Shown piece after piece: positions 8,927 through 17,494 of a stretch of 64,000 bases of DNA. The notes beneath the pieces were generated by a model. The model ran no database searches, was not told the DNA's origin, and saw nothing but the letters and a program-made list of their open reading frames with translations. The position numbers were made by a program, and so were the translations under genes. Source of the DNA: Amycolatopsis lexingtonensis. Its GTDB lineage: Bacteria > Actinomycetota > Actinomycetes > Mycobacteriales > Pseudonocardiaceae. The DNA is taken from positions 5,129,501-5,193,500 of the forward strand of contig NZ_JADBEG010000001.1 in NCBI RefSeq assembly GCF_014873755.1, read 5' to 3'. Numbering within the stretch: position 1 is the first letter of the stretch; each line of letters starts with the position of its first letter.

Positions 8927-9872
8927 GCACGTACACGTGCCACTCGTCCGCGACGCGGTACCCGCACCGCTCGTAGACACCGAGCGCCCGGTGCGCGTTG
9001 TCGACGTCGACGTTGAGCGCCGACCGGTCGAACCCCGCGGCCTTCGCCGCTTGGAGCGTGTGGCCCAGCAGACCCGACGCGACCCCGCGCCCGCGCAGCA
9101 CCTCGCGCGTTCCGACCCAGGTGGCGTGCAGCTCGCGGACGCCCGTCGCCGCGGCTTCGGCCGCGTAGAAGTGGCACAGCACGAACGCCAGGACCTTCTC
9201 CCCGTCCAGGACGAGGAACGACAGGTCCGGCCGGAAGTCCTTCGAGCCGGTGACCAGGTGCCGCCACGCCTCCGGCTCGTAGACCGTGCTGCCCCAGTGG
9301 TCGGCGAAGGTGTCGTTGCGGGCATCGAGGACGGCACGGTCGTGCTCGAACCCGAACGGCACCGCCTCGAAGCCGTCCGGCAGCGGCGGCTGCGGTGGCA
9401 GGTCCGCCAGGCCGACGCGCATGGTCACCATGGTCCGGCCGTGCCGGTAGCCCGCCCGGGCGAGGACCCCGGCGATCCAGCGCTCGTTCTCGTGGAGGCC
9501 GTAGTGCAGTTCCAGCGGTGCGCCCGGGAAGGTGCGCTCGTGGACCTCGCGGCTCGTCCGCGAGAACCAGCCGGCCAGGTGAGCGCCGAGAACGTCGTCA
9601 CGGTGGTCCGGGTGCACGATCGACTGGAGCCGGATCATGTGCACGGGGTTCGCGGCGTCGCGGCGGCGGATCAGGCCGTACCCGACGAGCCGGTCGCCGG
9701 CCCAGGCACCGGTCGTGGCGCGCGCCAGGTCGATGTTGGGACCCTCGAGCTCCTCGCGGAGGTCTTCCTCGCTGAAGTGCTCACCCGTCCGGTCGACTTC
9801 CTCGGCGGCCGCGTACAGGCGGGTCAGCGCCGGTACGTCGGCGAACGTCAACGGGCGCCAGGTCAGGTCCAT
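8907..9872 (-). CDS. Tandem GNAT-family N-acetyltransferase
   Basis: This 321-residue protein has two GNAT repeats, as in mycothiol synthase MshD and its relatives. The N-terminal repeat (about 1-150) is degenerate. The C-terminal repeat (about 160-321) has the acetyl-CoA loop in VLRGRGVASGLLGHTLQAAKAAG and the closing GVYERCGYRV. The substrate is unknown. It is probably not the true MshD, since many paralogues with this layout exist in actinomycetes. The ATG start lies in a 55-bp gap to the divergent yaaA gene. Confidence 0.85.
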   Translation of the reverse strand: MDLTWRPLTFADVPALTRLYAAAEEVDRTGEHFSEEDLREELEGPNIDLARATTGAWAGDRLVGYGLIRRRDAANPVHMIRLQSIVHPDHRDDVLGAHLAGWFSRTSREVHERTFPGAPLELHYGLHENERWIAGVLARAGYRHGRTMVTMRVGLADLPPQPPLPDGFEAVPFGFEHDRAVLDARNDTFADHWGSTVYEPEAWRHLVTGSKDFRPDLSFLVLDGEKVLAFVLCHFYAAEAAATGVRELHATWVGTREVLRGRGVASGLLGHTLQAAKAAGFDRSALNVDVDNAHRALGVYERCGYRVADEWHVYVLSAPRG

Positions 9873-9927
9873 GCCGGGAGGCTAGGCCGGACGGCGGCGC
9901 CCGCGCACGCCGATTTACGCTCGGCAC

Positions 9928-10674
9928 GTGCTGGTGCTCCTCCCCCCTTCAGAGACCAAGGCCGACGGCGGCCGCGGCGGCTCGCTCGACCTCAGCGCGC
10001 TGTCGTTCCCCGAGCTGAACCCGGCCCGCGCGAAGCTCGCGGACGCGCTGGTCGACCTGGCCGCCGACGTCCCGGCCAGCCTGGCGGCCCTGGGCCTCAC
10101 CGAGCGCCAGGCCGGGGAGGTCGCGCGCAACGCCGAGCTCCGGACGTCCCCGACGATGCCGGCCCTGCACCGCTACACGGGCGTCCTCTACGACGCACTC
10201 GACGTGAAGAGCTTCACGAAAGCGGGCCTGGAGAAAGCCCACCGCCGCCTGGCGGTGACGTCCTCGCTGTTCGGCGTGGTCTCGGCGACCGACCCGATCC
10301 CGGCCTACCGCCTTTCGGGCGGCAACTCGCTCCCGTCGCTGGGCACCGTCCGCGGCCTGTGGAAACCGGTCCTCGAGCCGGTGCTGCAGGCGGTCGAAGG
10401 CCTGGTCGTGGACCTGCGCTCGGGCACGTACTCGGCATTCGCCAAACTCCGCCCGGACGCGGTGACGGTCCGCGTGGTCACCGAAAACGCCCGCGGCGAG
10501 CGCGTGACGGTCAGCCACTTCAACAAGGCGTACAAAGGCCGCCTGGCCCACGTGCTGGCCGTCACCCGGGCCGAACCGTCCACTGTGGACCAGCTGGTGA
10601 AGGTGATCACGAAGGCGGGCTTGGTGGTCGAGCGCACCGGCGAGCACACGCTGGAACTGGTCACCGAAGGCTGA
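9928..10674 (+). CDS. yaaA: YaaA/UPF0246 family peroxide-stress protein
   Basis: This 248-residue protein starts with the family signature LLPPSETKADGG and carries the conserved YTGVLYDAL and YRLSGG motifs. In Escherichia coli, YaaA lowers free intracellular iron under hydrogen peroxide stress and binds DNA. The same protective role is the best guess here, but no OxyR or Fur gene is nearby to support it. It starts with GTG. Its 3' end overlaps the convergent GNAT gene by 14 bp. Confidence 0.9.
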   Translation: MLVLLPPSETKADGGRGGSLDLSALSFPELNPARAKLADALVDLAADVPASLAALGLTERQAGEVARNAELRTSPTMPALHRYTGVLYDALDVKSFTKAGLEKAHRRLAVTSSLFGVVSATDPIPAYRLSGGNSLPSLGTVRGLWKPVLEPVLQAVEGLVVDLRSGTYSAFAKLRPDAVTVRVVTENARGERVTVSHFNKAYKGRLAHVLAVTRAEPSTVDQLVKVITKAGLVVERTGEHTLELVTEG

Positions 10675-11173
10675 CGGCCCGCTCGAACAAGGCGCCGGAA
10701 CCGCCGGGCCCGCCGTCGATCCGCACCAGCCGGAAGCCCTGCCGCCGGTAGTAGGCGTGCAGGCGGGCGTTGCTCTTCCACGCGTCGAGCCGCAGCCACC
10801 GCTTGCCCCGCCGCGCGGTCTCCTTCGCCGCCTCCTCGAGCAACCACGCGCCGACGCCGAGCCCGGCGAACGCACGGTCGACCGCGAGGTGACTGAGGTA
10901 CAGCGCGGCGCAGCGGTCGTCCGCCGGACGCCAGAAGTCCGCCGTTTCCTCGCCGAGGGTCATGGTCGCGACCGGCACGGGCGCCGGCCCCGCGGTCTCC
11001 GCCATCCGCAGCGCGCCGGTCGCGAGGCCCGGCCGCAGCTCATCGGTGCGCCACGGCGTTCCCGCCCACTGGTCGAGCCCCTGGGAGCCGAGCCACGAGA
11101 CCGCGCCGTCGAGGATCGTCACCAGCGCGGCGAGGTCCGCCTCCGTCGCCGCGCGGAGGCGGTGGCCGTTCAG
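10661..11173 (-). CDS. GNAT-family N-acetyltransferase, probable CTG start
   Basis: This 170-residue single-domain acetyltransferase has LSHLAVDRAFAGLGVGAWLLEEA as the acetyl-CoA-binding strand-loop-helix and LHAYYRRQGFRLV as the closing motif. The family-typical N terminus (GHRLRAATEADL) has no ATG, GTG or TTG close by. The only start fitting that terminus is a CTG that overlaps the stop of the upstream oxidoreductase gene (sequence CTGA), which would imply translational coupling. A GTG about 17 codons later is the alternative. The substrate is unknown. Confidence 0.75.
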   Translation of the reverse strand: MNGHRLRAATEADLAALVTILDGAVSWLGSQGLDQWAGTPWRTDELRPGLATGALRMAETAGPAPVPVATMTLGEETADFWRPADDRCAALYLSHLAVDRAFAGLGVGAWLLEEAAKETARRGKRWLRLDAWKSNARLHAYYRRQGFRLVRIDGGPGGSGALFERAVSLR

Positions 11174-12240
11174 AAGCGGTCCGGGGCGAACGGGGTCAGG
11201 TCGAAGCCCGGGTCCTCCCCCACCGCCAGCGCCGCGACGAGCTTGCCCGCGAACGGCGCGTTCGTCAGGCCGCCCGCGCCGAAGCCCGTCGACACCGCCA
11301 ATCCGGGACGGAGCAGGCCGAGGATCGGCAGGCCGTCCGGTGTGCCCGGGCGGAAGCCGACCCGGGTTTCCGCCAGCGTGGCGTCCGCGAGGCCGGGCGC
11401 GACCGCCAGCGCGTGGTCCAGGACCTCGCGCTGCCCGGCGGCCGTGACGCGGTAGTCGAAGCCGGACTCCGCCTCGCGGGTCGCGCCCGCGACGACCCGG
11501 CCACCGCCGAACGCGAGGAGGTAGTGGCTGGTCCGCGGCAAGACCACCGGCCACGCCGCCGTGTCCGTGCCCGGCAGGTCGAAGTGGCTGATCTGGCCGC
11601 GGTGCGGCGTCACCGGCAGGTCGATGCCGAGCGGGGCCAGCAGGTCACGGCTCCACGCGCCGGCCGCGACCACGACGCTGTCCGCCTCCAGCGGTCCCTC
11701 TTCGCCCGCGACGGTGCCGTCGGCCCGGAACGCGACCTCCCCTTCGACGAACTTCGCGCCCTGGCGCTCGGCGTCACGCAAGAACGCCCGCCGCAGCTCG
11801 TGCCCGTCGACGCGCCCGGCGCCGGTCAAGTGCACCGCGCCCAGCCCGGGCGCCAGCGCCGGGAAGAGTTCGCGGGCCTGCGCCGGGTCGAGCCGGCGGA
11901 CCTCGCCGATTTCCTGTGTGTCGGCCGACCGCTTGTCCAGCCGTTCCCGCGCTTCGGTCAGCTCGGCCTCGTCGGCCGACACGATCATCCCGCCGACCAC
12001 CTCGAACGACGAGCCCTCGAGCTCCGCCGTGAATTCGCGGTAGTACCGGCCGGCGGCCGAGGCGAGCGGGTACAGCGCGTCTTCCCACTTCGACGTCCAC
12101 GGGCTGACGATCCCGGCGCCGGCCTCGGTCGCCGTTCCCGGCCGCGCCGCGTCCGCCACGACCACTTCCACGCCGCGGCGCGCCAGGTGCCAGGCCGTCG
12201 CCGCGCCGCCGATTCCGCTTCCGATCACGAGCACTCGCAT
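11170..12240 (-). CDS. FAD-dependent D-amino-acid oxidase-type oxidoreductase
   Basis: This 356-residue flavoenzyme of the DAO/glycine-oxidase superfamily has the N-terminal dinucleotide-binding motif VIGSGIGGAATAWHLARRG, a central substrate-binding domain, and the C-terminal flavin-contacting FRPGTPDGLPILG and GFGAGGLTNAPF motifs. It probably oxidises a secondary or primary amine of an amino-acid-like compound, but the substrate cannot be predicted. The frame is open far upstream, yet the ATG at 12240 places the Rossmann motif at residue 3, as expected. The GNAT gene is coupled to its stop, so the pair may act on the same metabolite. Confidence 0.87.
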   Translation of the reverse strand: MRVLVIGSGIGGAATAWHLARRGVEVVVADAARPGTATEAGAGIVSPWTSKWEDALYPLASAAGRYYREFTAELEGSSFEVVGGMIVSADEAELTEARERLDKRSADTQEIGEVRRLDPAQARELFPALAPGLGAVHLTGAGRVDGHELRRAFLRDAERQGAKFVEGEVAFRADGTVAGEEGPLEADSVVVAAGAWSRDLLAPLGIDLPVTPHRGQISHFDLPGTDTAAWPVVLPRTSHYLLAFGGGRVVAGATREAESGFDYRVTAAGQREVLDHALAVAPGLADATLAETRVGFRPGTPDGLPILGLLRPGLAVSTGFGAGGLTNAPFAGKLVAALAVGEDPGFDLTPFAPDRF

Positions 12241-12324
12241 GGTTTCCACCCTGCCCGAACGTGCCGCGCCCGGGCCAGCAGGATTGTTCCGCGCCACGGC
12301 CCGGTCGGTCGTATGCTGCGCGCC

Positions 12325-12879
12325 ATGCCGAGCCGTGCCGAGCGGTATGTCGCCCATCTCGACACCCTGACCGGGACCAGCGAACCCCGTCTGCAGCCGA
12401 TCCCGTCGACCCACGACGGGCTCGACGACGTCATCGCGTTCGTCTACGACGACGAACCGGAACCGCGCTACGTGACGGGCGCGACCTACGGACTTTCGCT
12501 GGCCGACCACCCGGACTGGCACGGCGTGAGACCGGAGCTGTGGATCAGCGTCCGGTCCGACGACCCGACGTGGGCGCTGGCGATCGGCTACCTCGCCGAG
12601 CAGCTGCGCGGCACCTGCCCGTTCGTCTACGGCGACACGATCGACTTCGGGCAGCCGATCGCCGAGGAGTCGGCGATGACGGCCTTCGCGGTTTCGGCAC
12701 CCGCGGGGCTCGACGCGCACCAGTACACGCTGATCGACGTCGGCGGCCCGCCGATCAGCATCGCCGGTTGCTTCCCGGTGCACGACACCGAGCGGAAGTT
12801 CATCCGCGAGCACGGCATCGACGCGTTCTGGCAGCTGGACTGGGACCTCTACGACGTCCGCCGCGGGCCAGTGGTCTAG
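12325..12879 (+). CDS. Suppressor-of-fused (SUFU) domain protein
   Basis: This 184-residue protein has the SUFU fold named after the animal Hedgehog-pathway protein. Bacterial homologues are short and occur among polymorphic-toxin immunity proteins as well as alone. Features include RYVTGATYGLSL, PELWISV, and the C-terminal GIDAFWQLDWDLYDV. No toxin gene is adjacent, so an immunity role is only a possibility. ATG at 12325 is preferred; an in-frame ATG at 12313 is also possible. It is divergent from the FAD oxidoreductase gene. Confidence 0.75.
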   Translation: MPSRAERYVAHLDTLTGTSEPRLQPIPSTHDGLDDVIAFVYDDEPEPRYVTGATYGLSLADHPDWHGVRPELWISVRSDDPTWALAIGYLAEQLRGTCPFVYGDTIDFGQPIAEESAMTAFAVSAPAGLDAHQYTLIDVGGPPISIAGCFPVHDTERKFIREHGIDAFWQLDWDLYDVRRGPVV

Positions 12880-12898
12880 ACCCGATCCGCGAGCGAGC

Positions 12899-13750
12899 TC
12901 AGGCTCGGTACGCGGCCATCGCGATGTGGGCGAACGAGTGGACCAGAGGGTTCGTGCTCGCCTTCTGCCACGCCATGACCACCGGGCTCGGCGGCATCGC
13001 GGGCAGCGGCACCACGACCAGGTCGGCGGGTGGCTGGTGCCCCAGCGGCATCAAGCCGACCGTGCCGTTCCAGAGGACCGCCTGCAGGCATTCCTGGACC
13101 GCGCGCACCACCGGGCCCTCCCGGGGTTCGCCGCCGTGCCAGTACGACTGCCAGCGCGGGTCGGTGCCGTCCGGGAAGCGGAACCAGCGACGGTCCGCCA
13201 GGTCGGCGAGGTCGAGGTGGTCGCGGGCGGCCAGGGGGTCATCCGCGCGCAGGACCGCGCCCACCGGGTCGGTGCGCAGTTCGTGCACCGACAGGCCGGT
13301 TTCGTCGAACGGCCCGCGGGTCAGCGCCACGTCGACCAGGCCGGTGCGCAGGCCGCAGGTCGGGTCGGTCAGGTCGGCGTCGCGGACGCGGACCTCGACG
13401 TCCGGGTGGCGCTGCCGGTAGGTGTCGGCGAGCCGGACCGCGTCCGGGTCGGTGCTGTCGCCCAGGATGCCGACGGTGAGCACCGCTTCGCCCGCCGCCG
13501 CGGCCACGCGCACGCGGGCCCGGTCGGCCTGGTCGAGCAGGGACCGGGCTTCCGCCAGCAGCGCCGTTCCGGCCGGGGTGAGCGTGACCCCCGTGGCGGA
13601 GCGCAGCAGCAGCACGGCACCGACGTCGCTCTCCAGTTGCTTGATCGCCCGGCTCAGCGGCGGCTGGCTCATGTGCAGCCGCGCGGCCGCCCGCCCGAAG
13701 TGGAGTTCTTCGGCGACGGCCACGAAGTACCGAAGCGTGCGCAGCTCCAT
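12899..13750 (-). CDS. LysR-family transcriptional regulator
   Basis: This 283-residue regulator has an N-terminal winged helix-turn-helix (about residues 1-60: LRYFVAVAEELHFGRAAARLHMSQPPLSRAIKQLE) and a periplasmic-binding-protein-like effector domain. The N terminus is highly typical, so the ATG at 13750 is the start although the frame continues upstream. It is divergent from the metallo-beta-lactamase-fold gene with 82 bp between the starts, the usual arrangement for a LysR protein and its target. The inducer is unknown. Confidence 0.92.
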   Translation of the reverse strand: MELRTLRYFVAVAEELHFGRAAARLHMSQPPLSRAIKQLESDVGAVLLLRSATGVTLTPAGTALLAEARSLLDQADRARVRVAAAAGEAVLTVGILGDSTDPDAVRLADTYRQRHPDVEVRVRDADLTDPTCGLRTGLVDVALTRGPFDETGLSVHELRTDPVGAVLRADDPLAARDHLDLADLADRRWFRFPDGTDPRWQSYWHGGEPREGPVVRAVQECLQAVLWNGTVGLMPLGHQPPADLVVVPLPAMPPSPVVMAWQKASTNPLVHSFAHIAMAAYRA

Positions 13751-13832
13751 GACCGGCGACGATAGCCACCCGGTATCGGCGCCACCGAACCGGTCTTGGA
13801 CGCCCGCGCTCCGGCGGCGGTGGAATCGGGGC

Positions 13833-14720
13833 ATGACCGAACTGACCGATCCCGTCGTGCGCGTCGACGGCGCCGAAGAGATCGCCCCGGACCTGCTGGT
13901 GATCCCCAACCACCGGGTCGACCTGGTGCCCAACATCGGCGTCGTCGGCGGCTCGGAAGCCGTCCTCGTGATCGACACGGGCATCGGCACCGCCAACGCC
14001 GAGCAGGTCCTCGCTTTCGCGACGGAAGTGGCGAAGGGCCGCCGCCTGTACCTGACCACGACCCACTTCCACCCCGAGCACGCCTTCGGCGCGCAGGTGT
14101 TCGCCGGCGAGGCCACCTACCTGGTCAACCGCGCCCAGGCCGACGACCTGACGACCAAGGGCCCGGGCTACCTGGAGATGTTCCGGGGCCTGGGCGAGGT
14201 GGTCGCCCGCCGCCTCGAGGGCGTCCGGCTGCCCGTTCCCGACCAGGTCTACGAGGACGGGTACGACCTCGACCTCGGCGGCCGGACCGTCCGGCTGCGC
14301 CCCACCGGCCGCGGGCACACCAAGGGCGACCAGGTCGTCGAGGTGCCGGACGCCGGTGTCCTGTTCACCGGCGACCTGGCCGAGACCGGGCAGTTCGCGA
14401 TCTTCCCGTGGTTCCCGCCGCACGACGCCGACGTCTCGGGCGTGGGCTGGCTCGCCGTCCTGGACCGGCTGACCGCCGCCGGGCACCGCGTGGTGGTTCC
14501 CGGGCACGGAGAGGTCGGCGGCGGTGCCGTACTCACCGACGTCCGTGACTACCTCCGGGAACTGCGGGACGAGACCTGGCGGCGCCGGGACTCGGCGATG
14601 GGCGTGGACGAGGTCGTCGCCGAGGTCCGCGCGCTGCTCGTCGAACGGCACCCGGAATGGGCCGGCCGCGAGTGGATCGAGCCAGGCGTCGCGTGTCTGT
14701 GCACCGAACACGACGCCTGA
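13833..14720 (+). CDS. Metallo-beta-lactamase-fold hydrolase
   Basis: This 295-residue protein has the alpha-beta/beta-alpha metallohydrolase fold. Metal ligands are seen in THFHPEH, GRGHTKGD, FTGDLAE and VPGHGEV. The first motif reads HxHxEH rather than the canonical HxHxDH, so the second-site Asp is replaced by Glu; this may change metal occupancy or the reaction. The protein lacks a signal peptide, so it acts in the cytoplasm and is unlikely to be an antibiotic beta-lactamase. The divergent LysR gene probably controls it. Confidence 0.87.
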   Translation: MTELTDPVVRVDGAEEIAPDLLVIPNHRVDLVPNIGVVGGSEAVLVIDTGIGTANAEQVLAFATEVAKGRRLYLTTTHFHPEHAFGAQVFAGEATYLVNRAQADDLTTKGPGYLEMFRGLGEVVARRLEGVRLPVPDQVYEDGYDLDLGGRTVRLRPTGRGHTKGDQVVEVPDAGVLFTGDLAETGQFAIFPWFPPHDADVSGVGWLAVLDRLTAAGHRVVVPGHGEVGGGAVLTDVRDYLRELRDETWRRRDSAMGVDEVVAEVRALLVERHPEWAGREWIEPGVACLCTEHDA

Positions 14721-14726
14721 CCCGGG

Positions 14727-16259
14727 TCACCGGGCGCCGAGCACCGCCATGGCCGCGTTGTGGCCGGGGATGCCGCTCACACCACCTCCCCTCGCGGCTC
14801 CCGCGCCGCACAACAGGACGCGTTCGTGCGGTGTCTCCACGCCCCAAAGGCCGGCCTGGGCCGGATCCTCGGCGAACGGCCAGGAAAGGTCCCGGTGGAA
14901 GATGTGCCCCGCCGGCAGGCCCAGCTCGGCTTCCAGGTCCAGCGGGGTTTTGGCTTCCACACAGGGTTTTCCGTCGGGCGTGGACAGCAGGCAGTCCTCG
15001 ATCGGCTCGGCCAGCACGCTGTTCAGGGAAGCCAGCGTCGCGCGCAACGCCGCTTCCCGCGCCTCTTCGTTGCGCCCCTCGAAGAGCCGCGCGGGCATGT
15101 GCAGACCGAACAGGGTGAGGGTGTGCGCACCGGCCGCGCGTTCGGCCGGGCCGAGGATCGACGGATCCGTCAACGAATGGCAATAGATTTCGCACGGCGG
15201 CAGCGTGGGGATCCTGCCTGCTTCCGCCTCGCGATACGCCGCCTCCAGCTGGCTGAAGGTCTCGTTGACGTGGAAGGTGCCACCGAACGCCTCGGCCGGG
15301 TCGACGTCCGGATCTCGCAGCCTCGGCAGCCGCGAGAGCACCATGTTCACCTTCAGCTGCGCGCCTTCCGGCCGGCTCGGCGGCTCCTCGCCCAGCAGCC
15401 TCGCCAGCGTGGACGGCGCGACATTGGCGAGGACGTGCCCTCCGACAGCGACGTGCTCGGCGTCGTCACGCCGGTAACGCACCTCTCCGCCGGGATCCAC
15501 CGAGAGCACCTCCGCGCCGGTCACCAGGCGCGCACCCGCTGCGGCCGCGGCCGCAGCGAGCGAGCCGGTGACCGCGCCCATGCCGCCGACCGGGACGTCC
15601 CAGTCGCCGGTGCCGTTGCCGATCACGTGGTAGAGCAGGCACCGGTTCTGCCGCAGGTCCTCGCTGTCCGCCGGGGCGAACGTGCCGATCAGCGCGTCGG
15701 TGAGCACCACGCCGCGCACCGTGTCGTCGCCGAACCACGACGTGAGCGCTTCGCCGATCGGCCGTTCGAACAGCAAGGACCACGCCCGGTCGTCACCGAT
15801 CCGGTCGCGGAAGTCCACTTCGGACAACAGCGGTTCGGTGAGCGTGCCGAACGCGCGCCCGGCGACGCGCTCGGTCAGCTCGTAGAACCGCTGCCAGGAC
15901 GCGAAATCCGAAGCGGACCCGGTGACGGCCCGGAACGACGACGCGGTCCGGCCGTCGTCGCCCGTGTCGACAAGGAGGCCGGAGCCGCCCGACGGGGTGT
16001 ACGACGACATCCGGCGCCGTCGCAGCTCCACGTCGAGGCCGAGGTCGGCCACGATCTTCTTCGGCAGCAGGCTGACGAGGTACGAGTAGCGCGAAAGCCG
16101 GACGTCCACGCCCTCGAACGCGCGGAACGAGACGGCGGCGCCACCGGTCTCTCCCCGCCGTTCGAGGACGAGCACCGACCGGCCCGCCCGCGCCAGGTAC
16201 GCGGCCGCGACCAGGCCGTTGTGCCCGCCGCCGACGATCACCACGTCGTACGCGTCCAT
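14727..16259 (-). CDS. Phytoene-desaturase-like FAD/NAD(P)-dependent oxidoreductase (PYROXD2-like)
   Basis: This 510-residue flavoprotein has the dinucleotide-binding motif VIVGGGHNGLVAAAYLARAG at the N terminus and the C-terminal flavin-contact region LLCGAGAARGGGVSGIPGHNAA. It belongs to the carotenoid-desaturase/PYROXD2 branch. With no carotenoid genes around, carotenoid desaturation is not implied; PYROXD2-type paralogues of unknown substrate are common in actinomycetes. The ATG at 16259 is supported by a strong GGAGGAG ribosome-binding site. Confidence 0.87.
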   Translation of the reverse strand: MDAYDVVIVGGGHNGLVAAAYLARAGRSVLVLERRGETGGAAVSFRAFEGVDVRLSRYSYLVSLLPKKIVADLGLDVELRRRRMSSYTPSGGSGLLVDTGDDGRTASSFRAVTGSASDFASWQRFYELTERVAGRAFGTLTEPLLSEVDFRDRIGDDRAWSLLFERPIGEALTSWFGDDTVRGVVLTDALIGTFAPADSEDLRQNRCLLYHVIGNGTGDWDVPVGGMGAVTGSLAAAAAAAGARLVTGAEVLSVDPGGEVRYRRDDAEHVAVGGHVLANVAPSTLARLLGEEPPSRPEGAQLKVNMVLSRLPRLRDPDVDPAEAFGGTFHVNETFSQLEAAYREAEAGRIPTLPPCEIYCHSLTDPSILGPAERAAGAHTLTLFGLHMPARLFEGRNEEAREAALRATLASLNSVLAEPIEDCLLSTPDGKPCVEAKTPLDLEAELGLPAGHIFHRDLSWPFAEDPAQAGLWGVETPHERVLLCGAGAARGGGVSGIPGHNAAMAVLGAR

Positions 16260-16531
16260 CCGCTCCTCCTCTGTTCCGCCTGCCGGTTCATCGTGGCCAC
16301 GGCCGCGAGCGGAATTCAAGGAAACGTCACGAACGGACCGTTCGCGCTATTCGGTTGCGCGGCCGGGGAGCGGTCCGGCAAGCTGAACGCATCCGGCAGG
16401 GAGCCGGTGCGCAAGAGCGGGGAGGTGCCTGTCGTGATGGATGTCCGGGCCCTTTCGCGCCCTTGCCCACTCGCCCCCTGGAGCTGACCACGCGCCCGGT
16501 GGGGCATCCCTGATCGAGGAGAAACCCACCA

Positions 16532-17494
16532 GTGCGCCAGCACGACTTCGAAGACTTCGACCACTTCGACGACCAACCTTCCCGCCGTCGCGGAGCGCGT
16601 TCGCGCCGCGGGCGGTTCGACGACCCGGAGCCCACGCGCAGCGGGCGGCTCACCGAAGGCGAGCGCGTCCGGCTCGCCAAGCTCCGCGACGACGCCTACA
16701 CCGAAAACCAGCTGCCCGACGGGGCCGACCGCTGGTCCACCTGGGACGACGCCGAACACGGCCCGCGACCCCGGCCGGACTGGGTGGTCACCGAGCTCGC
16801 CGCGGTCGACACCGACCTCGGGGTGCTCAAGACCGGCAAGGAGGCCGACGTCCACCTGCTGCGGCGTGGCTTGCCCGGCACCGACGGGACGCTGCTCGCC
16901 GCGAAGCGCTACCGCAGCGACGAACACAAGCTGTTCCACCGCGACGCGGGCTACCTCGAGGGACGGCGGATGCGCCGCTCCCGCGAGATGCGCGCGATCG
17001 AGCACCGCACCGCGTTCGGCCGCAACCTGATCGCCGAACAGTGGGCCGTCGCGGAGTTCGCCGCGCTGAGTCGCTTGTGGACGCTCGGGGCGCCGGTGCC
17101 CTACCCGGTGCAGCGCAACGGGACCGAGCTGCTCCTCGAGTTCCTCGGCGAGGAGGACGGAACGGCGGCGCCGCGGCTGGCCCAGGCACGGCCGGACGCC
17201 GACGAGCTGAAGGACCTCTGGTTCCAGGCCGTCGCGGCGCTCGAGCTGCTCGCCACCGAGGGGCTCGCGCACGGCGACCTCTCGGCGTACAACCTGCTCG
17301 TGCACCGGGGCCGGCTGATGGTGATCGACCTGCCGCAGGTCGTCGACGTCGTGGCCAACCCCGGCGGGGCCGAATTCCTGGCCAGGGACGTGCGCAACTT
17401 GGCCGGCTGGTTCCACGGCCGCGGGCTCGGCGAGCACGTGACGAACACCGATGAGCTGCTGGCGGAGCTCGTGACCGCCGCCGGGCTCGGGTGA
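16532..17494 (+). CDS. RIO1-type serine protein kinase
   Basis: This 320-residue atypical protein kinase has a charged N-terminal tail of about 65 residues followed by the RIO core. The ATP-loop region is VLKTGKEADVHLLRRG, the lysine is in AAKRYRS, the catalytic loop is HGDLSAYNLLV, and the metal-binding motif is IDLPQ. In eukaryotes and archaea RIO kinases mature the small ribosomal subunit; the bacterial substrate is unknown. The GTG start is preceded by a good GAGGAGAAA site. A helicase gene follows downstream, but a hairpin and a long leader separate them. Confidence 0.9.
   Translation: MRQHDFEDFDHFDDQPSRRRGARSRRGRFDDPEPTRSGRLTEGERVRLAKLRDDAYTENQLPDGADRWSTWDDAEHGPRPRPDWVVTELAAVDTDLGVLKTGKEADVHLLRRGLPGTDGTLLAAKRYRSDEHKLFHRDAGYLEGRRMRRSREMRAIEHRTAFGRNLIAEQWAVAEFAALSRLWTLGAPVPYPVQRNGTELLLEFLGEEDGTAAPRLAQARPDADELKDLWFQAVAALELLATEGLAHGDLSAYNLLVHRGRLMVIDLPQVVDVVANPGGAEFLARDVRNLAGWFHGRGLGEHVTNTDELLAELVTAAGLG

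Noticed and set aside
16331..16343. Small dyad GAACGG-A-CCGTTC upstream of the RIO kinase gene
   Set aside because: It is short and isolated, far from either start. It may be a degenerate chromosomal repeat, but one copy does not support a call.
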